A DNA stretch of 64,000 bases, taken from contig NZ_KV917369.1 in the NCBI RefSeq assembly GCF_002019595.1, positions 5,128,326-5,192,325 of the forward strand. The letters are read 5' to 3'. Shown one piece after another: positions 51,534 through 60,742 of this stretch (its first letter is position 1; every line of letters begins with the position of its first letter). The DNA is from Priestia abyssalis. Its GTDB lineage: Bacteria; Bacillota; Bacilli; Bacillales; Bacillaceae_H. The position numbers and the translations under genes are program-made. A model generated the notes under the pieces. That model worked only from the letters and a program-made list of their open reading frames with translations, ran no database searches and had not been told where the DNA came from.

Positions 51534-52451
51534 CTATTTTTTAAAGACTCCTTTTATGACAAAGGTCACATTGGCCGGACGCTCCGCTAATCGACGCATG
51601 AAATAACCATACCAATCTGTTCCGTATGGGACATATACTCTCATTGTATATCCTTCCCTGGCAAGTTCCTCCTGTCTCTCCGGCCGGATGCCATATAACA
51701 TTTGAAACTCAAAGCGGTCATGAGAAATACCATATCTTTCTACAAGCTGCTTTGTATAGTCAATAATTTTATCATCATGTGTGGCTACGGCGGTGTAATT
51801 CCCATTTAATAAGTGCTGCTTAATGATCTTTTTAAAATTTTCGTCCACTTTTTTCTTTTCAGGAAAAGCTGCGGCAGAAGATTCTTTATAGGCGCCCTTT
51901 ACAAGACGTAGATTCGGCCGATATTCATTCAAGTCTGAAATATCCTTCTCTGCTCGATACAAATAAGCCTGGATAACCGTTCCCACATTGTCATAACTTG
52001 ATTTTAGCGTTTTGTAAACTTCTATCGTCTTCTGGCAGCGTGAATAATCCTCCATATCGATTGTTACGAAGATTCCACTGTTCTTGGCGGCATGTAAAAT
52101 CTTCCGCATATTCTTCAATACAACTTCCTCTGAAATATCAAGCCCCATTGAAGTCAATTTAAGAGAAAGCTGTGCATTCAACTTCTCCTCTTCAATCCTT
52201 TTAATCGCTTCCAGTGATTGATTAACCATCTCATTCGCTTCCTTTTCGTTATCCACAAATTCTCCCAGATAATCGATTGTTACCGTTAAGCCTCCCTCAT
52301 TCAACTCCCGAATGACTTGGATGGCTTCTTCTATTGTTTCCCCTGCTACAAAACGGGCTGAGCCAAAGTGACGTCCGTATTTCTTCACTGCTTTTGTAAG
52401 CATTCTATTTTTAGATAAAAACAAGAAAAAGTTCCTCATGATTTTCTCCAT
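51534..52451 (-). CDS. fadM: Proline dehydrogenase
   Basis: 305-residue FAD-dependent proline dehydrogenase catalytic domain (VTIDMEDYSRCQKT, LRLVKGAYKES, TAVATHDD, FEFQMLYGIRPE, VYVPYGTDWYGYFMRRLAERPAN). It oxidises proline to pyrroline-5-carboxylate at the membrane. B. subtilis YusM/FadM is encoded next to the fad genes, so I use that symbol tentatively; PutB is the alternative paralogue. GGGGG lies 7 bases before the ATG, and a second ATG at 52439 also has a GGAG. Confidence 0.9.
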   Translation of the reverse strand: MEKIMRNFFLFLSKNRMLTKAVKKYGRHFGSARFVAGETIEEAIQVIRELNEGGLTVTIDYLGEFVDNEKEANEMVNQSLEAIKRIEEEKLNAQLSLKLTSMGLDISEEVVLKNMRKILHAAKNSGIFVTIDMEDYSRCQKTIEVYKTLKSSYDNVGTVIQAYLYRAEKDISDLNEYRPNLRLVKGAYKESSAAAFPEKKKVDENFKKIIKQHLLNGNYTAVATHDDKIIDYTKQLVERYGISHDRFEFQMLYGIRPERQEELAREGYTMRVYVPYGTDWYGYFMRRLAERPANVTFVIKGVFKK

Positions 52452-52728
52452 GATCGTTCCCCCTGTCCTTCATCAAGTAGGTATGTATTTATATCAACGG
52501 TAATAAAACGGACACAACGAGATACCACATTATATGTTCCAGGACAATATTTGACACCCCTTTATTCATTTGAATAATGAATGAAAAGTCTTTGTGCCTT
52601 CCTTATCTTTCTCCTTGCATAGGAATAAACCAGACATGCCACACTATGAAAGGAACTTCACCCATAAGGGTTTAAGGCCCATTAGAACGAAACTGTACGA
52701 AACTGTTTTCTATAGGAGGTAGATTAAG

Positions 52729-52998
52729 ATGCAAATGCAACCGCAAAATCAACAAAACCAGCAAACTGCCATGATGCCGCAGCCGCCGCAAGTGATTTCT
52801 ACAAAGGATTCTTTATACTTGACAGACATGCTTTCTTGGAATTTACTAGCTATTAAAAAAGCTCATTCCTTTGCCGCACAATGTCAGGACCAAGAGGTAT
52901 CCAAAGCGATTGAACAATGCTGCCAAATGCACCAACGTCATTATGACAAAATTCTTCAACACTTACAAAACACCCAGCAATCTCAAATGCTTCAATAA
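52729..52998 (+). CDS. yusN: CotF-like spore coat protein YusN
   Basis: 89 residues with a Gln-rich start (QMQPQNQQNQQ) and a CotF-type ferritin-like helical segment (LSWNLLAIKKAHSFAAQCQDQEVSKAIEQCCQMHQRHYDKIL). Probably a coat protein. RBS AGGAGGTAGATTAAG. The 277-base gap upstream has a possible TTGACA (52551-52556) with a poor -10. Followed after 12 bases by a second CotF-like gene. Confidence 0.85.
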   Translation: MQMQPQNQQNQQTAMMPQPPQVISTKDSLYLTDMLSWNLLAIKKAHSFAAQCQDQEVSKAIEQCCQMHQRHYDKILQHLQNTQQSQMLQ

Positions 52999-53010
52999 GG
53001 AGTGAAAACC

Positions 53011-53331
53011 ATGAACCAAAATAAAATTCAAAACCCTGAAACGCAAGTTCCCAAAACACCAGAAATGAATGACCGTGATTTTACCAATGAAATGTTGGCC
53101 ACCGAAAAATATATGACGGCTTCCTATTGTACAGCGCTCAACGAATGTAGCCATGACGCCCTTTACCAAGACATCTTGGCCATTTTCACCGAAACGCAGA
53201 ATACCCAACGTGAGCTTTATAACTTAATGTTCAAAAAGGGCTGGTATGGCATCGAAGCGGCAGAGCAGCAAAAATTACAGCAATCCTATCAACAATTTTC
53301 AGGTTACAAATCCCAGTTTCCCGTTCACTAA
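53011..53331 (+). CDS. CotF-like spore coat protein
   Basis: 106 residues. The CotF-type helical core (FTNEMLATEKYMTASYCTALNECSHDALYQDILAIFTETQNTQRELYNLMFKKGWYGIE) is clearer than in the preceding gene. The tail KGWYGIEAAEQQK is typical. ATG at 53011 with AAGGAGTG; a GTG at 53002 lies within the RBS. Two CotF-like genes in tandem probably form one sporulation operon. Confidence 0.87.
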   Translation: MNQNKIQNPETQVPKTPEMNDRDFTNEMLATEKYMTASYCTALNECSHDALYQDILAIFTETQNTQRELYNLMFKKGWYGIEAAEQQKLQQSYQQFSGYKSQFPVH

Positions 53332-53337
53332 TTATTA

Positions 53338-53492
53338 AGAAAAGCGAAGGCAATTGTTTAATCTTGAGAGACGTTGGAACTTCTGATCGGGAAACCGCTT
53401 TTTGGTTTCATGGGCAAAAGTGAAACGGCTGAAAGATTAGGAGCCGCAGCTAGACAATAAGAAAAGCGGAGGCGACTGTTTAATCTGAGAGA
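53338..53492. repeat. Two copies of a ~34-bp intergenic repeat
   Basis: AAGAAAAGCGAAGGCAATTG... (53338-53371) and AAGAAAAGCGGAGGCGACTG... (53459-53492) share about 85% of bases and the ending TTTAATCTGAGAGA. They flank a small palindrome (GAAACCG...CGGTTTC type). No ORF in this 275-base gap. Confidence 0.6.
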
Positions 53493-53515
53493 TATGGCCT
53501 CCGCAAAACAAAAAG

Positions 53516-53563
53516 AGGTGTTCCAAATCCACGAAACAGGGTAGTTTTGGAACACCTCTTTAT
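53516..53563. terminator. Bidirectional hairpin (GTGTTCCAAAAC family)
   Basis: AAAGAGGTGTTCCAAA / TTTGGAACACCTCTTT with a ~18-base loop, 44 bases past the yusU end. Related to 43169-43211. Confidence 0.8.
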
Positions 53564-53606
53564 TTAACTGTTTTCCAGTGCAAATAAATGAATCTTTCAA
53601 TTGTCT

Positions 53607-53861
53607 TCATTTTTCTGATTTCCGAGCGCGATGCTGTTCATTTAATGTTTTAATGTCCCCAATTACTTTCATCATCTCCACCTTTGCTTCCGGATATGTT
53701 TCATTCCAATGCTTGGCAAGCCCCGGCATTGATTTGGCAATATGGGTATACAAGGCCCAAACCTTGACCTTTTCGACTAGATCTTCTGAGGTTTCTCCTA
53801 ATAATAATTCTGTATATTTTTCTACTAATCCGTCTACTTGGGCTTGAAACTTCTCTTCCAT
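53607..53861 (-). CDS. yusU: YusU family protein (DUF2573)
   Basis: 84-residue soluble protein (EEKFQAQVDGLVEKYTELLLGETSEDLVEKVKVWALYTHIAKSMPGLAKHW), as in B. subtilis YusU. Function is unknown. It follows the FhuF-like gene with 18 bases between, so it may be the last gene of the siderophore operon. Confidence 0.85.
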   Translation of the reverse strand: MEEKFQAQVDGLVEKYTELLLGETSEDLVEKVKVWALYTHIAKSMPGLAKHWNETYPEAKVEMMKVIGDIKTLNEQHRARKSEK

Positions 53862-53879
53862 TGTACAATGTCCCCTTTC

Positions 53880-54662
53880 TTACTGCTCCCCTGTCTGACG
53901 TCGCCTGCAGCTTACAGGACATATTTTACAATGCTGTCCCTTCATGGCCGTTAAATAAGCAAAACAGCATGTTTGACGGACCCGAATATCCTGATCTTCT
54001 GCCTTATTCTTAGAATTCGCTTTATCATATCTCAAGAATGGATTCCGATGATAGGAGCCGAACAAATGACCTGGTGCGGCTTTTAGAATATATTGAAAAT
54101 CTTCCTGGATTTGATGATGGATATGGGAAAGCGAGGCATCATTTAATAGCTTTTCATACATCCAGCAAATATACACATAAAGATTTTCCCACATAATCAA
54201 CTTCGTCAGTTTACAAACCTTGATAATATGGGTGAACAACACATTCACATGATCGCTGAAAATGTGCTGAAGGATACTGTCACGCCACATTAACCGACCG
54301 CCATCAGATACCTCTTCTACGGATAGATCATGGAGCTTAAAAGAAGGAAGCCAACGCGCATCCTCCTCATCGGATGTTTCCACTGAAACATTTTCCAGAG
54401 AAAAATTAGGGCGCTTATTCCAAACGCTCATTGAGTAAAGAGCTGATAAAACGGCAAAACTGTATCTTTTAACAAAGATAGAAGCAGCCACCATAAGATT
54501 GGCAGCTTCTATCTTCTCTCGCACTTTTAGTAAGAAATCACTCAACTGGACTTCATCCGTCAGATCAATAACTTTAATGGATAGCGGTGACGGATTTGAA
54601 GCAATGGTAAGACGATAATTCTCTTTCAAAAGCTTTAATTCCGCCTCACTAAATTGCTTCAT
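53880..54662 (-). CDS. FhuF-like (2Fe-2S) siderophore-iron reductase
   Basis: 260-residue protein whose C-terminus carries a FhuF-type cysteine cluster: C232, C233, C245, C248 (TCCFAYLTAMKGQHCKIC) plus C252. FhuF proteins bind one 2Fe-2S cluster and reduce ferric siderophores in the cytosol to release iron. Spacing between the CC pair and CxxC is 11 rather than the usual 10. The ATG at 54662 lies inside the end of the ATPase gene, behind GGGG; the extension from 54740 is rejected. An IucA/IucC C-terminal-like assignment is the alternative. Confidence 0.78.
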   Translation of the reverse strand: MKQFSEAELKLLKENYRLTIASNPSPLSIKVIDLTDEVQLSDFLLKVREKIEAANLMVAASIFVKRYSFAVLSALYSMSVWNKRPNFSLENVSVETSDEEDARWLPSFKLHDLSVEEVSDGGRLMWRDSILQHIFSDHVNVLFTHIIKVCKLTKLIMWENLYVYICWMYEKLLNDASLSHIHHQIQEDFQYILKAAPGHLFGSYHRNPFLRYDKANSKNKAEDQDIRVRQTCCFAYLTAMKGQHCKICPVSCRRRQTGEQ

Positions 54663-55473
54663 GATTTTTCCCCGCCTTACGTCCAACATATCTTCCTCGC
54701 CCGTGAGGAATACATAAAGGTGTTCCAAAGATTGGATCAACGGTTACTTCACAATTCATATTAAACACATCCTTCACAAGTTCTCGGCTGATGACTTGTT
54801 CAGGTTTTCCCTGCGCATAAACAGTTTTATCTTTAATGGCTACTAAATGATGGGCGTAACGACATGCCAAGTTCAAATCGTGGAGGACCATTACAATCGT
54901 ACGCTGCTCTTTTTCATTTAATTCAAATAACAAATCCAGAATTTCAATTTGATGAGTCATATCCAAATAAGTGGTTGGCTCATCCAATAAAATAATATCC
55001 GTATCCTGTGCCAATGTCATGGCAATCCAAGCTCGCTGCCTTTGACCTCCCGATAAAGAGTCCACCAAACGGTCAGCCAGCTGTTCCATTCCTGTTGCTT
55101 GAAGTGCATGTTTTACAATCCGCTCATCTTCTTCAGACCATTGGCGGTACCATTTTTGATAAGGATAGCGCCCTTGTTTCACTAACTGCAAAACGGTCAA
55201 CCCTTCTGGGGCAACAGGTCCTTGAGGCAAAATGGCCAATTGTTTGGCAATCTCCTTTGTGGGAAGCTTAGACACCATCTCCCCCTCAATCAAGATAGAT
55301 CCTGAATGCGGTTTTAATAGACGTGCCAACGAACGCAGCAGCGTAGATTTGCCGCAGCCATTGCTCCCGATAAAAACAGTAATTTCCCCTTTTGGAACTG
55401 TTAAATTCAATTCATCTATAATAACTGTATCTCCGTAGGACAATGTCAGTGACTTTGTTTCTAATGCATGCAT
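54649..55473 (-). CDS. yusV: Ferric-siderophore ABC transporter ATPase YusV
   Basis: 274-residue FecE/FepC-type ATPase. Walker A GSNGCGKST (36-44), signature LSGGQRQRAW, Walker B IILLDEPTTYLD. In B. subtilis YusV is the shared ATPase for YfiYZ-YfhA and other siderophore systems; here it sits with its permeases. Overlaps the FhuF-like gene by 14 bases. Confidence 0.93.
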   Translation of the reverse strand: MHALETKSLTLSYGDTVIIDELNLTVPKGEITVFIGSNGCGKSTLLRSLARLLKPHSGSILIEGEMVSKLPTKEIAKQLAILPQGPVAPEGLTVLQLVKQGRYPYQKWYRQWSEEDERIVKHALQATGMEQLADRLVDSLSGGQRQRAWIAMTLAQDTDIILLDEPTTYLDMTHQIEILDLLFELNEKEQRTIVMVLHDLNLACRYAHHLVAIKDKTVYAQGKPEQVISRELVKDVFNMNCEVTVDPIFGTPLCIPHGRGRYVGRKAGKNHEAI

Positions 55474-55491
55474 TTAGTGATCGCTCCTTTT

Positions 55492-56547
55492 TTAAGCGTT
55501 TCGCTGCTTATATAAAAGATAAATAAAATAAGGTGCACCGATAGCAGCCGTAAACACTCCCGCCGGTACTTCAATAGGCAGGAATAATGTCCGGCCGATG
55601 GCATCGGCTGTTAACACCAATATGGCTCCAATAAATGCTGATAAGGGCAGCAAAGCACCGAATGAAGAGCCAACGAGCTTTCTTGCAATATGAGGAGCCA
55701 TTAACCCGACAAAGCCGATTCCCCCAGCAAAAGCTACGGCACTTCCGATGAAAGCTGTACTGAGAAGTAATAAACCGAAACGCTGTTTTTGTATACTCGT
55801 TCCCACTCCTATCGCAATCTCTTCCCCAAGTTCTTGAATATTAACATTTCTTATCATCACAATTGTTATCACAAACAAAGTAATGGTAATAGGTGATAAA
55901 ATCTGAACGTTCTCCCAACTTGCCCCGTATACAGAACCTGTAATCCAAATATTTGCCTGACTGGCACGATAGATAGGACCTAAAATCATAAACAAGTCCG
56001 TTAATGCCTTTGTTAAAGCCCATAGACCAATTCCAATCAGCACGAGACGAATCGGAGATACCCCATTCTTCCATGCAAGCATATAGAGAAGCAGCCCTAC
56101 GATAGTAGCACCAATAAAAGCACTTAACGGCATCCAATGAATGCTTACGGTTAAAGAGTTATTTTTATCACTAAATATTGCCAAAAATAGTACGACCGCT
56201 ACTGATGCTCCTCCTGTAATTCCAATAATATCCGGGGAAGCTAACGGATTTCGGACAATTGCTTGTAAAATGGTTCCAGCCACTGCCAGGCTCATTCCTA
56301 CTAAGATAGCTATAAGAATGCGCGGCATTCGAAAAGAATGAACAATTAGCTGTTCAAAGTCAGAACCATGTCCAAATAATATGTTCAGTACATCCCATGG
56401 TTGAATAAATTGTTCGCCCATTCCCGCACTAATAAGAAAAACAAGCAGAAGACATAGCAGGAAAGTGCCATTTATCAACATCGCTTTTCGATCAAGCAAA
56501 AACGAAATAGTCCCTTTGGCGGCCCTGAAAGAAGTATATTTCCTCAT
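55492..56547 (-). CDS. Ferric-siderophore ABC permease (FecCD family), YfhA-like
   Basis: 351-residue FecCD permease with about nine to ten helices. LAVAGTILQAIVRNPLASPDIIGITGGAS is the family hallmark and GFVGLMAPHIARKLVG the coupling helix. Pairs with the next permease; starts with an ATGA overlap. Confidence 0.92.
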   Translation of the reverse strand: MRKYTSFRAAKGTISFLLDRKAMLINGTFLLCLLLVFLISAGMGEQFIQPWDVLNILFGHGSDFEQLIVHSFRMPRILIAILVGMSLAVAGTILQAIVRNPLASPDIIGITGGASVAVVLFLAIFSDKNNSLTVSIHWMPLSAFIGATIVGLLLYMLAWKNGVSPIRLVLIGIGLWALTKALTDLFMILGPIYRASQANIWITGSVYGASWENVQILSPITITLFVITIVMIRNVNIQELGEEIAIGVGTSIQKQRFGLLLLSTAFIGSAVAFAGGIGFVGLMAPHIARKLVGSSFGALLPLSAFIGAILVLTADAIGRTLFLPIEVPAGVFTAAIGAPYFIYLLYKQRNA

Positions 56548-57548
56548 GATGCTTGGCCTCCTTTACGTGCAATATAGATAAAGAACGGTGTACCTATAAT
56601 AGCCGTCATTACTCCAACAGGCACTTCTTGCGGCATAATCACGTAACGAGCGCCAATGTCCGCCAATAAAAGCAAGATTCCTCCAGCGACTCCACAGTAT
56701 GGGAGAATCCAACGATAATCATTTCCAACAAGCCATCGAACAACATGCGGAACGACAATTCCAAGAAACCCAATCGGGCCGGCCACTGCTACAGACCCTC
56801 CTGCAAGTAAAATGACTGCAGTTCCAATTATTAATTTTATCGTTCCCGTACGTTGGCCCAATCCTTTTGCTACATCTTCCCCCATCGTTAAAATATTAAT
56901 TTTATTGGATATTAAAAATGCCATTACAGTACCGATTAGAAGGTAAGGCAAGACCGAAGACAAAATTTCCAGCTTTCGCCCTTGTACAGACCCTGCCATC
57001 CAAAATAGCACTTGTTCAAGGGCCGCTTCATCCATAACTAAAAGCCCTTGAGTTAAAGATGAAAAAAGAGCGGCTATCGCCGCACCGGCAAGTGTTAATT
57101 TCATAGGCGTCAATCCTTCTCGTCCAAACGAGCCTAAAAAATAAACAATAAATGAGGCAACAGCTGCTCCCGCAAAGGCAAGCCATGTAAACCCCTGTAA
57201 CGAGCTAACTGAAAAAAGCATGAGAGCTGTAACAATGAAAAAACTGGCGCCTGCATTCAGTCCAAGAATATCTGGAGAAGCAAGCGGGTTTTTCGTTAAA
57301 GCTTGTAGTAACGCTCCAGCTATCGCAAGGCTGCTTCCTACAGCCATTCCGATTAGCGCTCTCGGAAGGCGAACATCCTGTATAATGATATGTTCGTTTG
57401 ATCCATCAAACTGTTGAAAGGCTTGGATCGCTGTTTGAAAGCTCGTATCCGTATAGCCCAGTACAATACTTAAAATAATAAATATACACAGCACTAATAA
57501 ACCCAGTACAAGTCCCAGCACTTTTCCTCCAGTATTTCTTAGCAGCAT
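56544..57548 (-). CDS. Ferric-siderophore ABC permease (FecCD family), YfiZ-like
   Basis: 334-residue FecCD permease (LAIAGALLQALTKNPLASPDILGLNAGAS; GFLGIVVPHVVRWLVG). First gene of the minus-strand siderophore operon, immediately downstream of the divergent Fur-controlled promoter region. RBS GAGGAGAAG. Confidence 0.92.
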   Translation of the reverse strand: MLLRNTGGKVLGLVLGLLVLCIFIILSIVLGYTDTSFQTAIQAFQQFDGSNEHIIIQDVRLPRALIGMAVGSSLAIAGALLQALTKNPLASPDILGLNAGASFFIVTALMLFSVSSLQGFTWLAFAGAAVASFIVYFLGSFGREGLTPMKLTLAGAAIAALFSSLTQGLLVMDEAALEQVLFWMAGSVQGRKLEILSSVLPYLLIGTVMAFLISNKINILTMGEDVAKGLGQRTGTIKLIIGTAVILLAGGSVAVAGPIGFLGIVVPHVVRWLVGNDYRWILPYCGVAGGILLLLADIGARYVIMPQEVPVGVMTAIIGTPFFIYIARKGGQAS

Positions 57549-57620
57549 CTATTTCTTCTCCTCTAACATTCCTATTTCTACTTTAAGTTTAGGAGATGGA
57601 AAAAAGACTGTCAATGACTT

Positions 57621-57635
57621 TGAGAATCATTTTCA
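57621..57635. promoter_or_regulatory. Fur box 1
   Basis: TGAGAATCATTTTCA matches the 7-1-7 Bacillus Fur site TGATAATNATTATCA in 12 of 14 defined positions. It is placed to control the permease operon on the minus strand. Confidence 0.85.
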
Positions 57636-57643
57636 CTTTTCTG

Positions 57644-57672
57644 TTGACACGCTTTCAAATTTCGAATACTAT
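57644..57672 (+). promoter_or_regulatory. Sigma-A promoter of the siderophore-binding lipoprotein gene
   Basis: TTGACA (57644-57649), 17-base spacer, TACTAT (57667-57672). Fur box 2 starts 12 bases downstream, around the expected transcription start. Confidence 0.85.
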
Positions 57673-57683
57673 CTAGTTGTAAA

Positions 57684-57698
57684 TGAAAATCATTTTCA
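57684..57698. promoter_or_regulatory. Fur box 2
   Basis: TGAAAATCATTTTCA, a near-perfect inverted repeat, between the promoter at 57644-57672 and the lipoprotein start. Binding would block transcription when iron is plentiful. Confidence 0.88.
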
Positions 57699-57716
57699 AA
57701 AGCGGAGGGATATTAC

Positions 57717-58733
57717 ATGCTTACATACTTGAAGCAAAACCGCTTCTCTTCGTTGCTGGCAGCTTTGATGCTTGTTGCACTTTTTGCACTTGCTGGCTGC
57801 GGCAATACGGAAAAGCAAGCTACTGAAGAAGACAAAGCAGCAAGCGAACCCAAAACAAGTGAAAGTAAACCTTATACGGTTGAACACGCAATGGGAACAA
57901 CAGAAATTGAAGGAACACCAGAACGCGTTGTCGTTTTAACCAATGAAGGAACAGAAGCACTTTTAGCAATGGGAGTAAAACCTGTTGGTGCCGTACAATC
58001 TTGGCTGGGTAATCCATGGTATGACCATATTGAAAGTGACATGGAAGGCGTCGAAGTTGTAGGGGTTGAACATGAAGTCACGTTAGAAAAAATTGCAGCG
58101 TTAAAGCCTGATTTAATTATCGGAAACAAATTACGTCAAGAAGCTGTGTACGATAAATTAAGTGCAATTGCTCCGACTGTTTTTTCAGACACACTAAGAG
58201 GTGACTGGAAAGAAAACTTTAAGTTATATGCAAAAGCTTTAAACCGTGAAGAAAAAGGAAACGAAGTATTAAGCCAGTTTGATGCTCATGTAGAAGATGT
58301 AAAACAAAAACTAGGTGATAAAGTTAATCAAGAAGTGTCTGTTGTTCGTTTCATGGCTGGAACTTCTCGTATTTATTATACGGATTCCTTTTCTGGAGTT
58401 ATTTTTGATCAGCTAGGATTTAAACGTGCTGAACAACAAAAAGAGCTTTTCACTGCTGATAATAAGCTTGGCAACCTCGCTGTAGAGGTAGGAAAAGAAG
58501 TGATTCCTAAAATGGATGGAGATATTCTTTTCTACTTCACATATGCTCCAGAAGGTGATCAAGAAGCTTTGAATACAGCAAAAGAATGGACGAGCGATCC
58601 TCTTTGGAAAAATTTGAATGCTGTTAAGAATGGAAATGCCCATGAGGTTAGCGACGCAGTTTGGAATACTGCCGGCGGCGTTATTGCAGCTAATCAAATG
58701 TTAGATGAACTTGAAAAAATTATGATTAAATAA
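57717..58733 (+). CDS. Ferric-siderophore-binding lipoprotein (YfiY-like)
   Basis: 338-residue class III solute-binding protein. Signal peptide with lipobox LAGC (C28), low-complexity linker, then the FepB/BtuF-type fold (PERVVVLTNEGTEALLAMGVKPVGAVQSWLGNPWYD). Similarity to B. subtilis YfiY suggests hydroxamate-type siderophores such as schizokinen, but the ligand is inference. Divergent from its permeases, with two Fur boxes between. RBS AGCGGAGGGATATTAC. Confidence 0.9.
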   Translation: MLTYLKQNRFSSLLAALMLVALFALAGCGNTEKQATEEDKAASEPKTSESKPYTVEHAMGTTEIEGTPERVVVLTNEGTEALLAMGVKPVGAVQSWLGNPWYDHIESDMEGVEVVGVEHEVTLEKIAALKPDLIIGNKLRQEAVYDKLSAIAPTVFSDTLRGDWKENFKLYAKALNREEKGNEVLSQFDAHVEDVKQKLGDKVNQEVSVVRFMAGTSRIYYTDSFSGVIFDQLGFKRAEQQKELFTADNKLGNLAVEVGKEVIPKMDGDILFYFTYAPEGDQEALNTAKEWTSDPLWKNLNAVKNGNAHEVSDAVWNTAGGVIAANQMLDELEKIMIK

Positions 58734-58740
58734 GAAGGAA

Positions 58741-58779
58741 AAAACCCCACGGATTTCACAGAAAATCCGTGGGGTTTTT
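58741..58779 (+). terminator. Terminator of the siderophore-binding lipoprotein gene
   Basis: AAAACCCCACGGATTT / AAATCCGTGGGGTTTT stem with following TTC, directly after the stop. Confidence 0.9.
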
Positions 58780-58813
58780 CACTGAAAATATTTATATTTG
58801 TGTAAAAAACCAA

Positions 58814-58925
58814 GAAGTTCAAGAAAACACTACTTTACACAACGGAACGTATGATAATTTGCAAACAACAGAACAGAGCTGATACAGAAATTCGACCGTC
58901 ATTTTTTCAGACTTTTTAATTAAAC
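58814..58925. repeat. Structured repeat element, degenerate copy 2
   Basis: AGAAGTTCAAG... to ATTCGACCGTCATTTTTTCAGACTTTTT parallels both ends of the 2003-2215 element, but the middle is shorter and the TTGAAC closing arm is lost. In the 328-base gap after the lipoprotein gene. Confidence 0.5.
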
Positions 58926-59024
58926 AATACCTAATATGAATACTAGCCATTATATTTTGTGGAATTGCCTGCCATACTCTATATTATCAATTGTCAAAGA
59001 ATCAGCTACATTTCTTGGCACCCT

Positions 59025-59063
59025 AAAAAAACTTGCCCCTCTAAAAGAGGGGCAAGTTTTTTT
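59025..59063 (-). terminator. Terminator of the DAACS symporter gene
   Basis: ACTTGCCCCTCT / AGAGGGGCAAGT stem with A and T tracts, overlapping the gene's last bases. Confidence 0.92.
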
Positions 59064-60330
59064 AGGATACTTTATTTAATACTTCATTCATATAAGCTTC
59101 TTTATCCGCTTCGTTAAACTGACCTTCCCATTTCGAAATGACAACAGCTGCCAACGAGTTTCCTACTACGTTTACGGCCGTTCTCGCCATATCGAGCAGA
59201 CGATCGATACCTGCGATAAATGCCAATCCTTCTACCGGAATTCCAACCGTACCAAGTGTCGCTAACAATACAACAAACGATACTCCCGGAACCCCTGCAA
59301 TCCCTTTAGACGTTACCATCAATACAAGAACTAACGAGATTTGATCAGCGATTGATAAATCAATACCATACATTTGGGCGATAAAGACCGCTGCCAATGC
59401 CTGGTACAAAGTCGATCCATCCAAGTTGAAGGAATAACCTGTCGGAATAACGAAAGAAGCAATCCCTTTCGGACATCCCAACTTTTCCATCTTCGTCATG
59501 ATACGAGGCAAAACTGTTTCAGAGCTTGCCGTTGAATAAGCAAGAATCAATTCGTCTTTCAATAACTTAATAAAGTGGATAATATTAATACCAGCCCATC
59601 TTGCAACAAGGCCTAAAACGAATAATACAAAGAACGCCATCGTCGCATACACCAGAATCATTAACTTACTTAATGGAATAAGCGACTGTACGCCAAATTT
59701 GGAGACGGTCACCCCGATAAGAGCAAATACCCCGAACGGCGCAAATTTCATGACCTGGTTTGTCACATAGAACATCGCCTCTGCCGTACCTTCAAAGAAC
59801 TTCAGGACAGGCTTTCCTTTTTCTCCAATGGCTGCTACTCCCAGTCCAAATAAAACAGAGAAGAAAATAATCGCCAGCATGTTCCCTTCTACCATCGCCG
59901 CAATGATATTAGGCGGAACGATATTCACAAAAGTGTCGGCAAAGCCGTGGCTTTTCGTTTCCTCAGTTGTTTCTACATAGCTTCCGATATCCGTCTTATC
60001 TAAAGACGACATATCGATGCCGCTTCCCGGCTGAAAAATATTAGCCGCCAATAATCCTACAACAATGGCAACGGTCGTAATAATTTCAAAATATAAAATG
60101 GTTTTACCGCCAAGCTTACCAAGCTTTTTCATATCGCCTACACCGGCTACACCAACAATTAAGCTGGCAACGACAATCGGTATGACAATCATTTTAATTA
60201 AACGGATAAAGATATCACCAATTGGCTGTAAAAACTCCGCCACCCTTGGATCTCCGTAAAATAGAGCACCGACAGTAATACCTGCCACTAAACCAATTAG
60301 AATTTGCCAGGCAAGTCCAATCCTTTTCAT
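59062..60330 (-). CDS. Dicarboxylate/amino acid:cation symporter (DAACS), GltT/GltP-like
   Basis: 422-residue transporter with the DAACS serine-rich motif STASSETVLPR and the hallmark GYSFNLDGSTLYQALAAVFIAQ. Imports glutamate/aspartate or C4-dicarboxylates with protons or sodium. The sequence alone does not settle which. RBS AAGGGGATG. The 412-base gap upstream (60331-60742) is AT-rich with nothing I recognise. Confidence 0.93.
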   Translation of the reverse strand: MKRIGLAWQILIGLVAGITVGALFYGDPRVAEFLQPIGDIFIRLIKMIVIPIVVASLIVGVAGVGDMKKLGKLGGKTILYFEIITTVAIVVGLLAANIFQPGSGIDMSSLDKTDIGSYVETTEETKSHGFADTFVNIVPPNIIAAMVEGNMLAIIFFSVLFGLGVAAIGEKGKPVLKFFEGTAEAMFYVTNQVMKFAPFGVFALIGVTVSKFGVQSLIPLSKLMILVYATMAFFVLFVLGLVARWAGINIIHFIKLLKDELILAYSTASSETVLPRIMTKMEKLGCPKGIASFVIPTGYSFNLDGSTLYQALAAVFIAQMYGIDLSIADQISLVLVLMVTSKGIAGVPGVSFVVLLATLGTVGIPVEGLAFIAGIDRLLDMARTAVNVVGNSLAAVVISKWEGQFNEADKEAYMNEVLNKVS

Positions 60331-60742
60331 CTATACATCCCCTTCTTTAACCCTTTATATTTAAAAGCATTTATTTTTTACCCGTAATTATTATGTTATC
60401 ACAATCATTATATTTTTTCACAGTAATAAATTTCTAATTTAAAAATTTCATGATTTTCAATATTTTCTATATATTTAGTTTATTCAAGAGATCCTACGCA
60501 CCCCCATTAAACTTTATTAAAATAGTTTTTTCACTTTGCATGCTATTGTACATTTATGGATGGCGCTCAAAAATCGGACGGTAAAGCATAAAACCCGTTC
60601 CTCGCTTGTTTACAGAAAATGAAACACGATGTTCAAAATAGTAATTCTTAGCAACGAGGCAGTTTATTGCAACAATCCTTCCCATTTCACTATTTTTTGT
60701 TATGATAGAGAGGAAAAAGTTCTAAGAATAGGTGTGAAGAAA

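Noticed and set aside
52566..52586. FadR-like TTCATT...AATGAA inverted repeat upstream of yusN
   Set aside because: The half-sites face the wrong way relative to the FadR consensus, so it is probably chance in AT-rich DNA.
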